Source: Symsagittifera roscoffensis (lineage: Eukaryota > Xenacoelomorpha > Acoela > Convolutidae). From it: 64,000 nt of DNA. The stretch lies in assembly GCF_963678635.1 (NCBI RefSeq), contig NC_087062.1:19705789-19769788 (forward strand), written 5' to 3'. The notes under the pieces were generated by a model, which was not told the origin of the DNA, ran no database searches, and was given only the letters and a program-made list of their open reading frames with translations. Shown piece by piece: positions 45,206 to 56,289 of this stretch; positions within the stretch are counted from its first letter, which is position 1, and each line of letters opens with the position of its first letter. The position numbers were made by a program, and so were the translations under genes.

Positions 45206-46061
45206 TTTTTATATTATTTTTCGAAAAAAATTTGAAGTTTAGATAATTTTGATGTTGGGTATATCTTGCATAAAACAAAGGGCTCAACCTTCGAAAGTCG
45301 GTTGATGGGGAAACGAAATATCTTCAGTTGGTTTCTGCTCAAAGTTTGTGGGCTTAGTTGCCACATCACTGATTTTTCTGATGAAAGATTTTAAAAATTA
45401 AAAATCTTTTTTTGTCGGATCAAATGATTTCAGCTCAAAGATTGTTGGCTTAGTTGCTTATTTTTTTTGTGCTATAAACAACTTTCATCGTTTTTAAAGG
45501 TGCAAGTTTATTACATTGTTGTTTAACATGGGACTTTTTTTATAATATCATGTTTGTTTCTACTCAACTTGTGTCTGCTCAAAGATTTTCGGCTTTCTTT
45601 CTTTTCGTAAAGTTTGTTTCGTTGTTGCTGTTATAAAAGTTAAGAGTTTGGGACGTTTGCCTGTAATACATTTTTATCGAAACATTTGTATCTTTAAGTG
45701 AGCTAGTCTTTTTCAAATTTTTTCCCGTTTTTTTATGTTTTATATTTGTGTTGTATCACAAGTGTGCGAAGCTGCTCTTAGCCTCTGTGTTGTAATTTTT
45801 GTTTATTTCTGTTGACTTGACTACGGGTGAGGTCGGAAAAATTGGTGCATATACAAAATAGTCCCATAGAAAACACTCCCATACATCAGAGTGGAAAACA
45901 TCAGAAAAAGATCCAAAAAACACTCATACTAAACAGTTCAAAAACATTCGCCTTGATCTTCGGCGCGGACAGAATTGATTTACGCTTTGAAACATCAAAC
46001 TTCAACGTAATCAAAGATCAGAGAACCAAAGATGGATAATTAAATCAGATCAAAGTCAAAG

Positions 46062-46128
46062 GCTGCTTGGTATAGTGGTTAATGCTTTGGACTCAAACTC
46101 ACAAAGATTGAATCCCCGGCAGGAAATT
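46062..46128 (+). repeat. tRNA-derived head, array copy 3
   Basis: Perfect A box TGGTATAGTGG (46068-46078) and GATTGAATCCCC (46106-46117). It is about 920 bp from copy 2, which sets the period of the local tandem duplication. Confidence 0.65.
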
Positions 46129-46493
46129 TTTTTAATATTATTTTTCGAAAAAAATTTGAATCTTAGATAACTTTGATAATGGATATAAAACAAAGGACTC
46201 AACCTTAGAAAATCGGTTGAGGGGGAAACGAAATATCTTCAGTTGGTTTCTGCTCAAAGGTTGTGGGCTTAGTTGCCACATCACTGATTTTTTTGATGAA
46301 AGATTTTTTAAAAATTAAAAATCATTTTTTGTCGGATCAAATGATTTCAGCTCAAAGATTGTTGGCTTAGTTGCTGATTTTTTTGTGCTATAAACAATTT
46401 TCATCGTAATTAAAGGTGCAAGTCTATTACATTGTTGTTTAAGATGGGACTTTTTTTTATAATATCATATTTGTTTCTACTCAACTTGTGAAA

Positions 46494-46615
46494 TATCTTC
46501 AAGGGAAAGAAGAAAAGGGCTCGAGCTTGAGAAAAACAAAAGAACTAAATCTAAAGCTTAAAGTTTCAATTATTAAGTTAATGACAAGCAAAAGCTAATA
46601 TTATCTGAGTTTTAT
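46494..46615 (+). pseudogene. Copy of RPS23 3' end, second
   Basis: Matches RPS23 from the codons for FKGKKE (cttcaagggaaagaag) through ctcgagcttgag into the 3' region, with the same 60-bp deletion as the 43796 copy. The shared deletion shows that one copy arose from the other or from a common deleted ancestor. Confidence 0.8.
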
Positions 46616-47459
46616 TTGCTCAGCGTCTAAAATATCAAATCTAAAAAAACTTCAATTTGTTGTGTTTTAAGCTTGCGATTAGCAAGCGTTATCAAACTGG
46701 AATATATATTTTTTTCTAGTTAGTAAATAGTTTAACAAGATTTTTTGAATAACTTGTTGACTATGCAGCTGCTTTGTTTTCTCCGACGGATTTTGCTTTT
46801 GCTGTAGAAAGTTTTTAATGTAGTTAAAAGTGCAATTTCAGGGGACTTCAAGATTTTTAAAAATTTTTTGAACTTTTTTTTGGAGGAGTTAGTGTCTGCT
46901 CAAAGAAAGTGTTCTTAGTTGCCACATCATTTAATTTTTTAGCCGTAAGTTTTTTGTAGTTGCAACTGCTGTTCATTCTAGTTTGAAGCGGGCCGGAAAA
47001 ATTGACGCATATACAAAACACTACAAATGAAGCGAATGTTTATACGCAATATGTTTATATGTTTGCCTGTATTTAGTTTCTATCGAAACATATAACTTCT
47101 TTTATGACCTAGGTTTTTATGAAAAAGAAATGTATTTTTTTTTCGGTTTTTTTTTTAGTTGTGTCGCAAATGGTGCGCCTCCGTGTCATTATTTTTGTTT
47201 CGCTCTTTTGTCTTGTCAACAAGTGAGGTCGGAAAAATTGGCGCATACACAAGATAATCCCGTTCAAATGAGTCCCATCAAAGGAGTTCAAAACATTTAA
47301 AAAAAAGTCAACAAGCAGTCCCATAAAAACAGTCCAAAACCAATTGATTTTTTGACCTTGATCTTTGGCGCAGAATTGATTTACGCTTGAAAATATCAAA
47401 TGTGAGCATAAATAAAGATCAAAGAACCAAAGATGGAGCATTAAATCAGATCAGATTCA

Positions 47460-47540
47460 AAGGCTGCATGGTATAGTTTTTAATCCTTTAGACTCAAACT
47501 CCCAAACTCTCAAAAGATCGAATCCCCTGCGGGATAATTT
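47460..47540 (+). repeat. tRNA-derived head, array copy 4, decayed
   Basis: The A box has decayed (TGGTATAGTTT at 47469-47479) and the B-box region is agatcgaatcccc. It is the last recognisable copy of the array. Confidence 0.55.
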
Positions 47541-47819
47541 TTAAATATTATTCTTAGAAAAAATTCGAAGCGTAGATAAGTTTGATAATGGGTATATCTA
47601 GCGTAAAACAAAAGGCTGAACCTTAGAGAGTCGGGTAAAAAGAAAATGAAACTCAACGTTTTGTATCTATTCAATATTTTTGCCGGTTTCAAATCGACTA
47701 TAGCTCAAAAAAAAATACGGGAAAATAGTGTAACTTGGAATTTTTTTTTTGTGTGGTACTGTGGAACAAATTTAAAAAAAATTGGAAAAAAAACAAATAT
47801 CTAATGAAAGTTTATTGTC

Positions 47820-48433
47820 TTAACTACAGCCTTTTAGAAACCCAATGATATTGTTACGTTGATATGACTTAATCATATTGATTAATTTTTTTTCAAGTTT
47901 TTTGTAGTTTTTGGTCCTCCGCACATTTTTCTTCAAAATTTCTGCTTTCTTTTGTTCGTCAATGAACTTCTCGATGAGTTTGCGAAAAGATGGGTGCTTG
48001 CTCTTGACTAGTTTTCTCGAAAGTGCTGTTGACTAGTTTTTCTTAAAATTGTTGATCCAACCTTCTACAGCGTTGTTGTTGCGGAAAAGATAGTTTTTTA
48101 CTCTTTGATGGCAACTTCTTTGCTCTGTCAAATTTGGGCTTCTGTCGTCCTCGAGAAGTCAGCCTACCAATATATGTGTCCTCAAGATACTTGCATATCA
48201 GTTGTCTTCTTCGGAGGCTATACCTTTAAAAGCTCGAACGCAGCGGGGACGTCGTCTACGAGCAGAAATGCTGTTGCGAGAAGCATTAGAATTAGCTCAC
48301 GAAAATTGCGGTCGGTGTTGTAAGTGTGAGTATTGGCTGACGACTGAATATATCGCCAGATGCTTTGACTCATATAGAACAAACAAAACTGAATTTTAGC
48401 GCTCTGATGGGTAGACATTATTGAGTTTCGCAC
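47820..48433 (-). pseudogene. MULE-like transposase C-terminal remnant
   Basis: The minus strand shows, in order and across several frames, YNTDRNFRELILMLLATAF and VDDVPAAFELL (about 48330-48218), YLEDTYIGR with basic residues (about 48185-48150), NNNAVEGWINNF (about 48088-48050), then KSKHPSFRKLIEKFIDEQ (about 48010-47960) and a Lys-rich end. This series (aFe.L, edtyiG, nNavEGWh..f, hP..wkfi..l..eq) is the known C-terminal part of MULE-type transposases, often linked to FLYWCH zinc fingers. The catalytic core is not seen. Stops and frame changes make it dead. Confidence 0.6.
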
Positions 48434-51029
48434 AGCTACTTAAAATCAATTGTAACGTGTTTTGGTGGCTCAACTTTTGGACTATTAAGGAGGCGACATT
48501 AAGTTGATTCCTTTTTTTCGGGTAGCGGAGCGTAAATAAGAGAAATAAGGCATCCTTCATATAAAGTGTGTATTAGAAAAAGTTCCATCGCAGAACCAAT
48601 CATCCAAATCAGTCAGCGAAGTTGGCTCTGCCATCTTTGGTCTCTTTTTTTGTCGAAATCTTTTATACGCACACGTCCATTGCAACTACATTGTGCCCAG
48701 CGCCAGGAACGGGAGGTGTCTGACAGTTTTCGTTGTTTAATATAAGCATACACTTCAAAAATCAGTAACTCAAAAAAATTTTTGTAAGTATTAATTCCAT
48801 CGATAGTGTTGCCAAGAGTTCGCAAATGTTAAACTTGAGCAATATGTTTTTTTGGTTTAAACAAAAAGTCCATTTTTTATTTGCATTAATTTTCGTGTTT
48901 CGCATATTATTGTTTTTAATGTGTGGCCGTTGCTGTTATCTAGGTATTCTAATTTCTCTGCTATACCACTTTTTATCATCCGGATTAATTAGAATCATTT
49001 TTTTTAATCTGAGAGAAGTCTTCTCTTCATTTCTGGAACAATTATCACTTCGGTTAACGGGACCGTTGTTCGGTTCTTTTCGGTAGTGTATTTTTTTGCG
49101 TTAGCTTTTCGGTGTGTTTTGTACAGTAATGTTTTTGTATTGGACTGTTTTGTAGAGGCATGGAAAAATACAATGAAGTCCTTCTACGAGCTCAAAAATG
49201 TCGTACCAGACTGAGTTATATATCATATTGAAGCCATTTAAAAAAACTGATTTGGTCTGTCCTAATTGTCGAAACATTTCTGTTTTGTCAAAATAACGAA
49301 TGTTTCGTTTCTCAGACATTGTTTTAACATTTAAACGAATCGAAATAGAAAATATTTTCAGCGAAAAGTCGAATAATTGTTAAATATAACGAATGAATTT
49401 TTTCTCCTCAATCAATATTATACATCATGAAAATTTGAAGTCTGAACACAATTAAATGAGAGGATATAACTAATTTTGCTTAGTTCGAATTTAAAAAAAC
49501 GGAATATTTTTTATAATGTATTTTTGTGTTTCCGGAGAGGGGCGTTAAGTTGTAAGATCTGAGAAATTCTTAGCTGATAATTTTATGACAACAATGTTGT
49601 TTCCGGTTCAGCGGCAATTTAGCCAGTTTTTGTCGGTTGCTGCCGCTCAAAAAATTTTCCTTTTTACTTATTACATACCGGCAATTGTATTGGTGAAAGT
49701 TTTTTTCTGAAAATGAAAGTAATTCGAGACAAGTATTTGCATTTTTTGTATTTATGGTTTTGCGGGAAAAATGACTTTCCGAAAAATTCGATCCCATAAT
49801 ATGTCTGCTAGCTTGCAATGCTAGTTTTGTGAGATGTCCCAAGTAATGCGAAGCTCTGCTCAGCCACATTATAAACTTCAGAAGTAAGTGAGTGGGTAAA
49901 TAGCTGGTAACACCTGGTCTCATTCCACGCAAAAAATGGCAAAACTATTTTTCAAACATTATGCGCTACGTTTACAACAACCTGTTCTTTGTTGTCATGA
50001 ATTGATCATCGTTGTTCATTACGCTTTTAAAAACCAGACTAAATAATAAACACTAAAATGGGGAGAAACTTTGTCTTCGGGTGTTAGTTGGAATGGACCA
50101 TATTCAGACGCGTTTAGAACGACCTTAAAAAAGTTTCAAAAAGTAGTCCAGTGTCGAGACAAGTTTCGAATGATTGAAGCAATCGATTTTCGTATGGTTT
50201 ATAAAATTGCCCATGAAGGCTAAGAACAGTTAATTTTACAAAAAGCTAATTTCGAAAGATTGAAGCAATCGATTTTCGTATGGTTTTTAAAATTGCTCAT
50301 TAAGGCTAAGAATTGTTAATTTTACAAAAAGTAAAACGACTAGTTTTAAGAGCTTCAGCGTTTTCTTGGCAAAAAAAAATGTTTTTCTAAAAAGATTTTT
50401 TTTTAAATTTCTAAATTTTTGTTGGTTATTCATTCTTTGAAGACAACTGTTGTCGATTATACCTAACTCGCTAATTTTGTATGCGTTTGTATAGTTCTCT
50501 TATCACACCACGTACAAAACAGGACACTTATTCAAGAAAAAAAAACTTTTTTGTAGTTTTCTTTGAATATGCTCGGAACGTTCTGTGCTACTTGCGTTAG
50601 CAACCGGCTATCCTTGCATAAATAAATTTCCAAGCAGAAATGAATGACTTTTTCACTGAGACCAAAAAGTAAAGGATTAAAAATTATGGACAGTTTGTTC
50701 TGAAATCCAAATTACTGGTGGAAGGTGGAAAGGCTTCATTGTCATACCCTATTCGTTCCCATTGGTCGTTTCTCAGAGGTTGGTCAAAAATAGTAGTTGA
50801 AATAACCAAACTAAAAAAGTATTAGGATCAAGAGTTGAAATACTGGTGAATGTTTTGTATGCTATGCTTGGCGTCCTAGTAACATATTTGAGAATCCGAT
50901 ATTATTTTACAATTGGTTGATCTGATACGATCCGAGATTAAAACCCAAAGTCAAATCGATAGTTTTTCTAATATTAAATGAAACTACGTAGATTACATGA
51001 ATTTCGAACTAAGTATCATGAAGTGATTA
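48434..51029. repeat. Intergenic repeats
   Basis: No gene is supported. It includes a decayed hairpin at about 49850 (gcgaagctctgctcagcc), a copy of the cttcgggtgt repeat (50058-50610) and a direct duplication of 85 bp (50165-50249 and 50250-50330). The hydrophobic open frame at 48826-49086 has no recognisable features. Confidence 0.55.
50058..50610 (+). repeat. Dispersed cttcgggtgt repeat, copy 3
   Basis: Starts atggggagaaactttgtcttcgggtgt and ends gctcggaacgttctgtgctac..gcaaccggctatccttg (to about 50615). It contains the internal 85-bp tandem duplication with the core gcaatcgattttcgtatgg. Confidence 0.65.
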
Positions 51030-52103
51030 CTAAATGACTGATAACTCATGGATATGAATTTCCAGTTTAATGGTGTCACCTTTGGTTAGAAACTCATTCT
51101 GAGGATTCTCCAGATTCTTCCAGGGTATCGGCATACAATGCAAAACCCTCCTCTTAGCATCTGGATGTTTGATCGAAGTGAATTTTTGAACGAAGTTTTT
51201 CTCTGGGTCAGAGCTTAGCAGTGTTGATTCATAGCTCAGTTCCAAATTCCAGTCTGACGATTTTTTAACTGGCGAGACATAAAGCCATAATCCAAGCATC
51301 GATTCTTTGTTTCTCGTAAATGAAGAGCACGCGACAATAAATATCCAGTTTCCACATATGAACGCATTGGATGTCTTGCCATTTGCCTCTGATTTTGCTT
51401 CAAATATATTTTCAATTTGCAAAGGAAATTTAAGAGGCTCTGGTTCTCGAATTTGATTGAAATTCTCTGCGTTAAATCCAGTTTCAAGGAGGTACTTGAT
51501 TTCTAAACTTAACTTTTCATGACTATCGCCACGTCCCAAGAACTTCTTAATTTCGTCTCGTGTCCTTGCATACGAGTTCAGCTTTTCCTTATCAGTTGAA
51601 AGTTTCTTCATTTCATTGGAAACTTGTAGGATCATTAGATCAACGTTGCCCAGCATTGTCACAAGCTTCACTCCACGCTCGGTCAGAAAATCATTGTAGC
51701 TTCTGATGACATGTCCCGAATGACTCTTTTCAAAGCAAGTCAGACATAGCTTAAAACTGCAGACATCGCACAAGAAAAGAGGATCTTTAGTATGAACGCA
51801 TGGTTGGCCCTTCTGCTTTATAGATCGCCTTTCGGGTTTCGCTATCGCCACGTCCTTCAGAGCGTCCCGAATTCCGTAAAGAGGTTTCAAATCGGCAACA
51901 TCAATTTCGAAGAGAGCATTGCATACCGCACATTTGGTCTTCGATAATTGAAAAATATTTTCATTATTGTCCTTGATTTTGATTCCATCCAAGCAAATCC
52001 TAGGAGGTCCACAGAATGAATGCCCACAAGGAAGTGCACGGGGATCCAGAAGAACCTCAGTGCAAATAGGACAGTCGAAGCCAGACACAGAACTAGAAGC
52101 CAT
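51030..52103 (-). CDS. RING-B-box protein with MATH-like C-terminus (paralogue)
   Basis: A 357-residue, single-exon relative of the plus-strand gene at 37781. RING ligands are C11, C14, C26, H28, C31, C37, C57 and C60, again with the stretched C-GPPRI-C spacing; VADLKPLYGIRD follows directly, as in the paralogue. The B-box lies at about residues 95-135 (PCVHTKDPLFLC, C-SFKLC-LTC, KSHSGH), a helical region at about 150-230, and a beta-rich end with FTKGD-like and TIKLEIHIHEL segments compatible with a MATH domain. The ATG at 52103 (MASSSV) is the first ATG; further upstream the frame is open but has no ATG. A partial duplicate without the RING lies at 56290-57040. Confidence 0.87.
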   Translation of the reverse strand: MASSSVSGFDCPICTEVLLDPRALPCGHSFCGPPRICLDGIKIKDNNENIFQLSKTKCAVCNALFEIDVADLKPLYGIRDALKDVAIAKPERRSIKQKGQPCVHTKDPLFLCDVCSFKLCLTCFEKSHSGHVIRSYNDFLTERGVKLVTMLGNVDLMILQVSNEMKKLSTDKEKLNSYARTRDEIKKFLGRGDSHEKLSLEIKYLLETGFNAENFNQIREPEPLKFPLQIENIFEAKSEANGKTSNAFICGNWIFIVACSSFTRNKESMLGLWLYVSPVKKSSDWNLELSYESTLLSSDPEKNFVQKFTSIKHPDAKRRVLHCMPIPWKNLENPQNEFLTKGDTIKLEIHIHELSVI

Positions 52104-53032
52104 AAAGAGAAATAAATTCAATTGGTCATATTTTTATGTATTGCTACTAGTTGTACTTGTAATTTATGCCTTGTTCAGAAATCAAATTCCTATGTCAGTT
52201 ATTAATTGTAACTGCACGTTGTTCACATCAAGTTTGCGATTAGATGTTGATTCGGTAAACGCAATTGTAGATTTTGACGAATACCCAACTCTTTCTAGCA
52301 TCAGAAACAGTTGATTATCAAAATTAGCTAGATAGGTAAGCTAAAGTCACAGTCAACTTGCAAGGTTTCGAAAAAATTTCTGAAATCTGGAATTATAAAT
52401 TATAACGATTTAACTTCACATACAGAGCTGAGAGAAACGTTAAATTGCAGTTTTGACTATTTGTTGCTGTTGCTGATGATAACAGATCTTTAAGTGAACC
52501 AAAATCAAATAACTATGTGGGTTATTAAACTCGTCAGGTTGAGTAAAATTATGAGAGTCGCCGTGTTTTAAAGCGGCTTCATAAGTTACAATAAAAAATA
52601 CATTTGTATTTCCCGTTGTAGCTCTTCCTTAAGGGTGTGAGATAAGAAAAATCTGAACTCCATGCGATGCAGATTCTGCAACATCGATACAAAAAAAATT
52701 GGAGTTGTTGAAGAAAAATTAGTTCCAAAGTTACGTAATTATATTTAAAAAGCAATTTTAGCAGGTTTTTTGGCGTCAGTGAAGTTCGCCCTGTATCTAA
52801 GATGTTTCCGCCATTTAAACCATATCCGCTAACTTGGTTCTGCTGTATTGGGAATGCATAAAACTGTTTCTGCTCCTTTAAAGAGCCGAAAATTTTTCTT
52901 TTTGGATCCCCACAGTTTGCGAATATCTCGCAATTGCAAAATGGGACCACTCATGTGTGAAAAAATGCCGGCTGATTAATTGCTTTTCAGCTGCATCTAA
53001 TTTATTTCGACGCGGAATATTTTTTTACAATG

Positions 53033-53110
53033 CGGCGCTGAGCCTGCTTCGCCGATGCATCGCAATTTTCGACGCTGAGCCTGCTTCGTCGATGCATCGA
53101 AATTGCCGAC
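53033..53110. repeat. Short tandem duplication
   Basis: Two copies of a block of about 36 bp with the core gctgagcctgcttcg(c/t)cgatg, found in both duplication arms (also about 57820-57895), so it predates the large duplication. Confidence 0.75.
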
Positions 53111-53122
53111 TTTTTCCCTTTA

Positions 53123-53152
53123 ACAACTTTTCGTTCAGGCGAAAAGTTGTTG
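53123..53152. repeat. Perfect 12-bp palindromic hairpin, only in arm A
   Basis: AACAACTTTTCG and CGAAAAGTTGTT flank a 6-nt loop. In arm B the same left half is followed by cgacaggtctcgag, so the right half in arm A is new. Confidence 0.75.
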
Positions 53153-53360
53153 AAGTTTCGACTATTTGTTGCTGTTGAGAGTCGTCAGGTTGAGCAGGTG
53201 TTAAAGGGTTATTCGAATCTTGGCCGAACGTTCTTTTCTTTTCCATTATATATGCATGTATGTATGTATGTATGTATTTATACCTTAATTTATTATGGTA
53301 CCTCGATCCCTGTCAGGCTCCTTCCCACATGGTCCATCGCTAAAGCACGCGACTTCAGAA

Positions 53361-53619
53361 ACATCACTCAAGGACACCAAGTACAGATTCCGGCTATCAC
53401 AGAATACTATATGCGAGCACTGCGATGAGGAAGAACCAGAAACAACGGAACACTACCTACTGAAGTGCACAAATTGGGACCGGGCCAGAGAACAGCATCT
53501 TGGAAGAAACCCAACCTTGACGCTTTTGCAGACCAACCCCATTAACATCATCTTATTCGCAACAAGCACTGGACATTTCAAGTCCCCCGATTATCAAGAG
53601 GGCTCCTAAACACACACAC
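53361..53619 (+). mobile_element. 5'-truncated LINE 3' end with target-site duplication
   Basis: A 259-bp insert flanked by the 9-bp direct repeat ACTTCAGAA (53352-53360 and 53620-53628), with a CA-repeat tail. Arm B carries the empty site (cgcgacttcagaacataagg). The insert encodes the last about 80 residues of a LINE polyprotein, with the Cys/His signature ICEHCDEEEPETTEHYLLKC typical of I- or Nimb-type ends, and stops at 53607. It inserted after the segmental duplication. Confidence 0.88.
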
Positions 53620-53714
53620 ACTTCAGAACATAAGGTCTCTGTTTCGGTCTAAGGTGGGACAGTTTTTAAGAGCTGTAAGAAATTGACCTTGGTTTGGAAT
53701 GGAACCTTAACCTT

Positions 53715-53800
53715 ATTCAGGCCCTTGTCACTTGTTCTATAGTTAAAGCACGCGCTCTCTGAACTTAAAGTCTAGAGTTCGATTCCGGGCCGGGCCTTCC
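53715..53800 (+). repeat. tRNA-derived SINE head
   Basis: The B-box-like GAGTTCGATTCC (53775-53786) is followed by gggccgggcc and a T6 run. The A-box region is degraded (ttgttctatagttaaagc). The same element is in arm B at 58170-58255. Confidence 0.6.
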
Positions 53801-53890
53801 TTTTTTCGCTGTATGTTGAAAACTTGAAGTTATTTTTTTTTGAAAACTTGAATTGTCGGACTATCGATCGTTTAATAAATTTTTTTGTTC

Positions 53891-54105
53891 TGTGAAAAGA
53901 CGGTTTCGATAGGTAAATTAATCCGTTAAGTTTAGTAACCGTAAAGTAGAAAGTTAGTCGGAGACAATGAAATGGCGGTCATCCAAAGGTGACAGACAAC
54001 TCTGAAGGTTAAATACCAGTTAGCGCCAGACAGATAAATAAACTAGATAGCAGCAACTAGAATGAAACTGAACTCCAATTGTGAACTAATTTAGATACTA
54101 TGACA
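53891..54105 (-). repeat. Gypsy LTR, arm A copy
   Basis: A 215-bp repeat with TGTG..GACA ends (TGT..ACA inverted termini), matching 58347-58561 and 61690-61903. On the plus strand it is followed by ttccctttcttg (54106-54117), which read on the minus strand is the polypurine tract expected just before a 3' LTR. It is preceded by gttc, as in arm B. Confidence 0.85.
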
Positions 54106-56286
54106 TTCCCTTTCTTGTGAGAAATGAAGACTTAATTTAAATACTGAGTGAAATGTGGTTATGTAAATGAATGAAAGTTAACAACGAGTTTCAGCTAGAG
54201 TTTTGGTTAACTGGTATAGGCAAGGTTAAACTAAACAATTGAGTTTTTGCCGCTTCACGGCATGCCCTCTCCCTGGACTTAGAATTTTTGTTTTCATGCT
54301 TTTCCTCCTTTCTATTTCGTCCCTGGTTTTTCCACTTTTCGGATATTGTCAATCATGACTGCCTCCATTTTATTGACTGCCGTACGTTTCCTTCCCGAAC
54401 GTCTTGAGCTGGTCTCGTCTAACGAACTTGCCGAATCTTGACTCGAATACGAAACAAGCCGTTGCTTCCTTCCCCGCTTTTTGCTTTCGGTTTTTGTGGA
54501 ATTTCCGATTTGTCCTGCGTTACAGCCTCGTCGCGCTCCGTCTACTTTCGATTCCCTTCCTTCGTGTCGTGCTTCCTCCGGTTTGTTTCAATCTCCGCCT
54601 CTCGTGCAAGAGTACTCCGTCGCCGTCTCGTAAGTGCTTGGTCGAATTGTTATCGTCGCCGTTTATTGACCCCCTCTAGATGTTCCTGGTCTTTCCCCTT
54701 CATTGTTCGTCCCCGGGTTACTCCCCTTCGGTTCGGTCGCTTGTATTTTCGTCGTCAGTGGTAAATAGTCGTCTTCGTCCGATTCCGAGTCCTCCACGTT
54801 ATCCCTGATTTGGCATTTCTTTTGTTTGCCTGCGGTGCTTTGGTATGTGCCTGTGGTGCCTTTTGGGCTAGATGGTCGGTTTGCGAGTAGTTTCTGTTTC
54901 AGGTCCACGGTGTTGGCGGTGCGGCAATCTGACCAGGCGCCCTTTTCTTCGGAGTGTTGGTCCGTTTCAGTGCTACTCCCAATTTTCTAAGCACAGCACC
55001 GTTACTCATTTTAATGGTATGTTCACTCTGATTTATGATACTGGATTTCAATGGTTTCTACCTATTTAAGTTGCGCTCTCCCCTTCGCTGCATTACTACC
55101 GCTGGTGGCATTGCTGTCGCTGGCGAACCCTTGGTCCGAACAATCCCTGGTTAGTTGTCCTGGTTAGCGATCCGGTCGTCGGCTAATCTCATTGGGTGGC
55201 GCCCGTTCTTAACGTCGTACTCAGTATCCGAGCGGACTCCCCAATTTGTGTTCATTGGTTCTGGCATCGCTTGAGCGTCCGCGTCTCGTTCATCTAAACA
55301 GGCAGATTTTGAGCGTATTACGTTTTCCCAATTTAGATTTCTTAATGACGGCTTTTTGGTTAAGTTTCTGAGGACTGTGTTAGCTTCCCGACCATGGTGC
55401 GCTTCAAACGGTGTTAGACTTAGGTAGCGTTTTTAGCGAATCTCAAAGCACCGGGGGCCCTCTCAAGCATCCGCTCCAAGGGTTCCGATTTTTTTTTCTT
55501 CTCGCGCATACGTTAGTACTGAGTTCTTGAGACTGCCGATGGTCCGTTCGACGCACCCTGTTGCTCGATGATCGTTAACTGGCGAGGTAAGTATTTCAAT
55601 TCCTTTTTTGTGACAGAATGTTCTGACCGCCTTAGACATAAAATTCGTTCCCTGGTCAACTCGGATTTGTCGCGGAACTCGGTGTGCGATTTTATATGAT
55701 TTTAAGAATTTTACTATTTTGTCCGACCGATTTGAATTACACGCCATGGCCGAGGGCCATCGAGAAAAACGATCCACTGCCACCAGAACATACTTTTTAG
55801 ATTCCTTTAAGTAGCTAATTGGCCCCCAAAAGTTTAACTGCACGGATTCATTCGTTTCTTTGGGTTCAGGTATTTTCCCTACATCCCGTTTTGGGCACAT
55901 GTTTTTCAAATTCTTACCGGCTAATGTGCATTCTCGGCAATTTCCTGCGATTGTCGCTAAGCTGAGGAACATGTAGGGGTACCAGATGTCTTTTGCCGCC
56001 TCGTACATAATTGATTACCCATGATGGTAATAGCGCAGTCTGTTGTTTACCGCCGTTTGCAAAGTGTTTGGAATTACGAGTCTCTCATCCATCCATAGGC
56101 ATCCGTCCTTCACATGAAAGTCCTGAGTGTACTGTACATAACATTTACTCATTACTGCGATTTTGTATGTAGATCCGGGCCCTGGAACTTGATCATTTCA
56201 ATGATTGCTTGTAGTTGAGGGTCTGAGTTGTACTGAGAATCGATAAATCGAAGGTTAAACAATTCTGGAGGAGCGTTGTGTTCATT
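54106..56286 (-). mobile_element. Ty3/Gypsy remnant A: integrase and pol C-terminus
   Basis: On the minus strand, from 56286 down: the RNase H to integrase linker (NAPPELFNLR), an HHCC zinc-binding region (RYYHHG, C-x2-C), the integrase core at 56008-55463 with VDRFSRWPSA, VDQGTNF and HRATGCVERTIG (DDE residues present), a C-terminal integrase region to about 55100 with several stops, a Pro/Ser-rich tail (54908-54663) and the LTR. gag, protease and RT are missing, and the element ends abruptly at 56286 where arm B begins. Inactive. Confidence 0.85.
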
Positions 56287-56289
56287 AGG

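Larger units (their letters stand above)
42387..47650. repeat. Nested tandem array downstream of RPS23
   Basis: Built from repeated blocks: RPS23 3' tails (42344, 43796, 46494), a gcttgcgattagcaa..ttttttctagtta module (42590, 43965, 46672), tRNA-like heads (43633, 45145, 46068, 47469), gaggtcggaaaaattg segments (43390, 44916, 45830, 47225) and aactg..gtctgctcaaag segments. A unit of about 920 bp is directly repeated (about 44400-45325 and 45325-46245, with a partial third copy to 46490). No ORF of the array is plausible as a gene. Confidence 0.7.
51123..54987. repeat. Segmental duplication, arm A
   Basis: Contains the intact RING gene, its upstream flank, SINE-like segments, a Gypsy LTR and the 3' part of a Gypsy element. 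It matches arm B (56304-59444). Relative to arm B it has a 259-bp LINE insertion at 53361 and a local inverted duplication at about 53138; arm B lacks about 375 bp corresponding to 51858-52233. Confidence 0.9.

Noticed and set aside
48826-49086. Hydrophobic 86-codon open frame as a membrane protein
   Set aside because: T-rich AT-biased DNA gives Phe/Leu-rich chance frames everywhere here; no start context, homology or splice signals.
51967-52314. Plus-strand 115-codon open frame
   Set aside because: Antisense to the RING region of the minus-strand gene and its upstream flank.
54404-54764. Plus-strand open frames of 91 and 108 codons (also 58860-59220)
   Set aside because: They are antisense to the Gypsy pol C-terminus and are present in both duplication arms only because the arms are copies.
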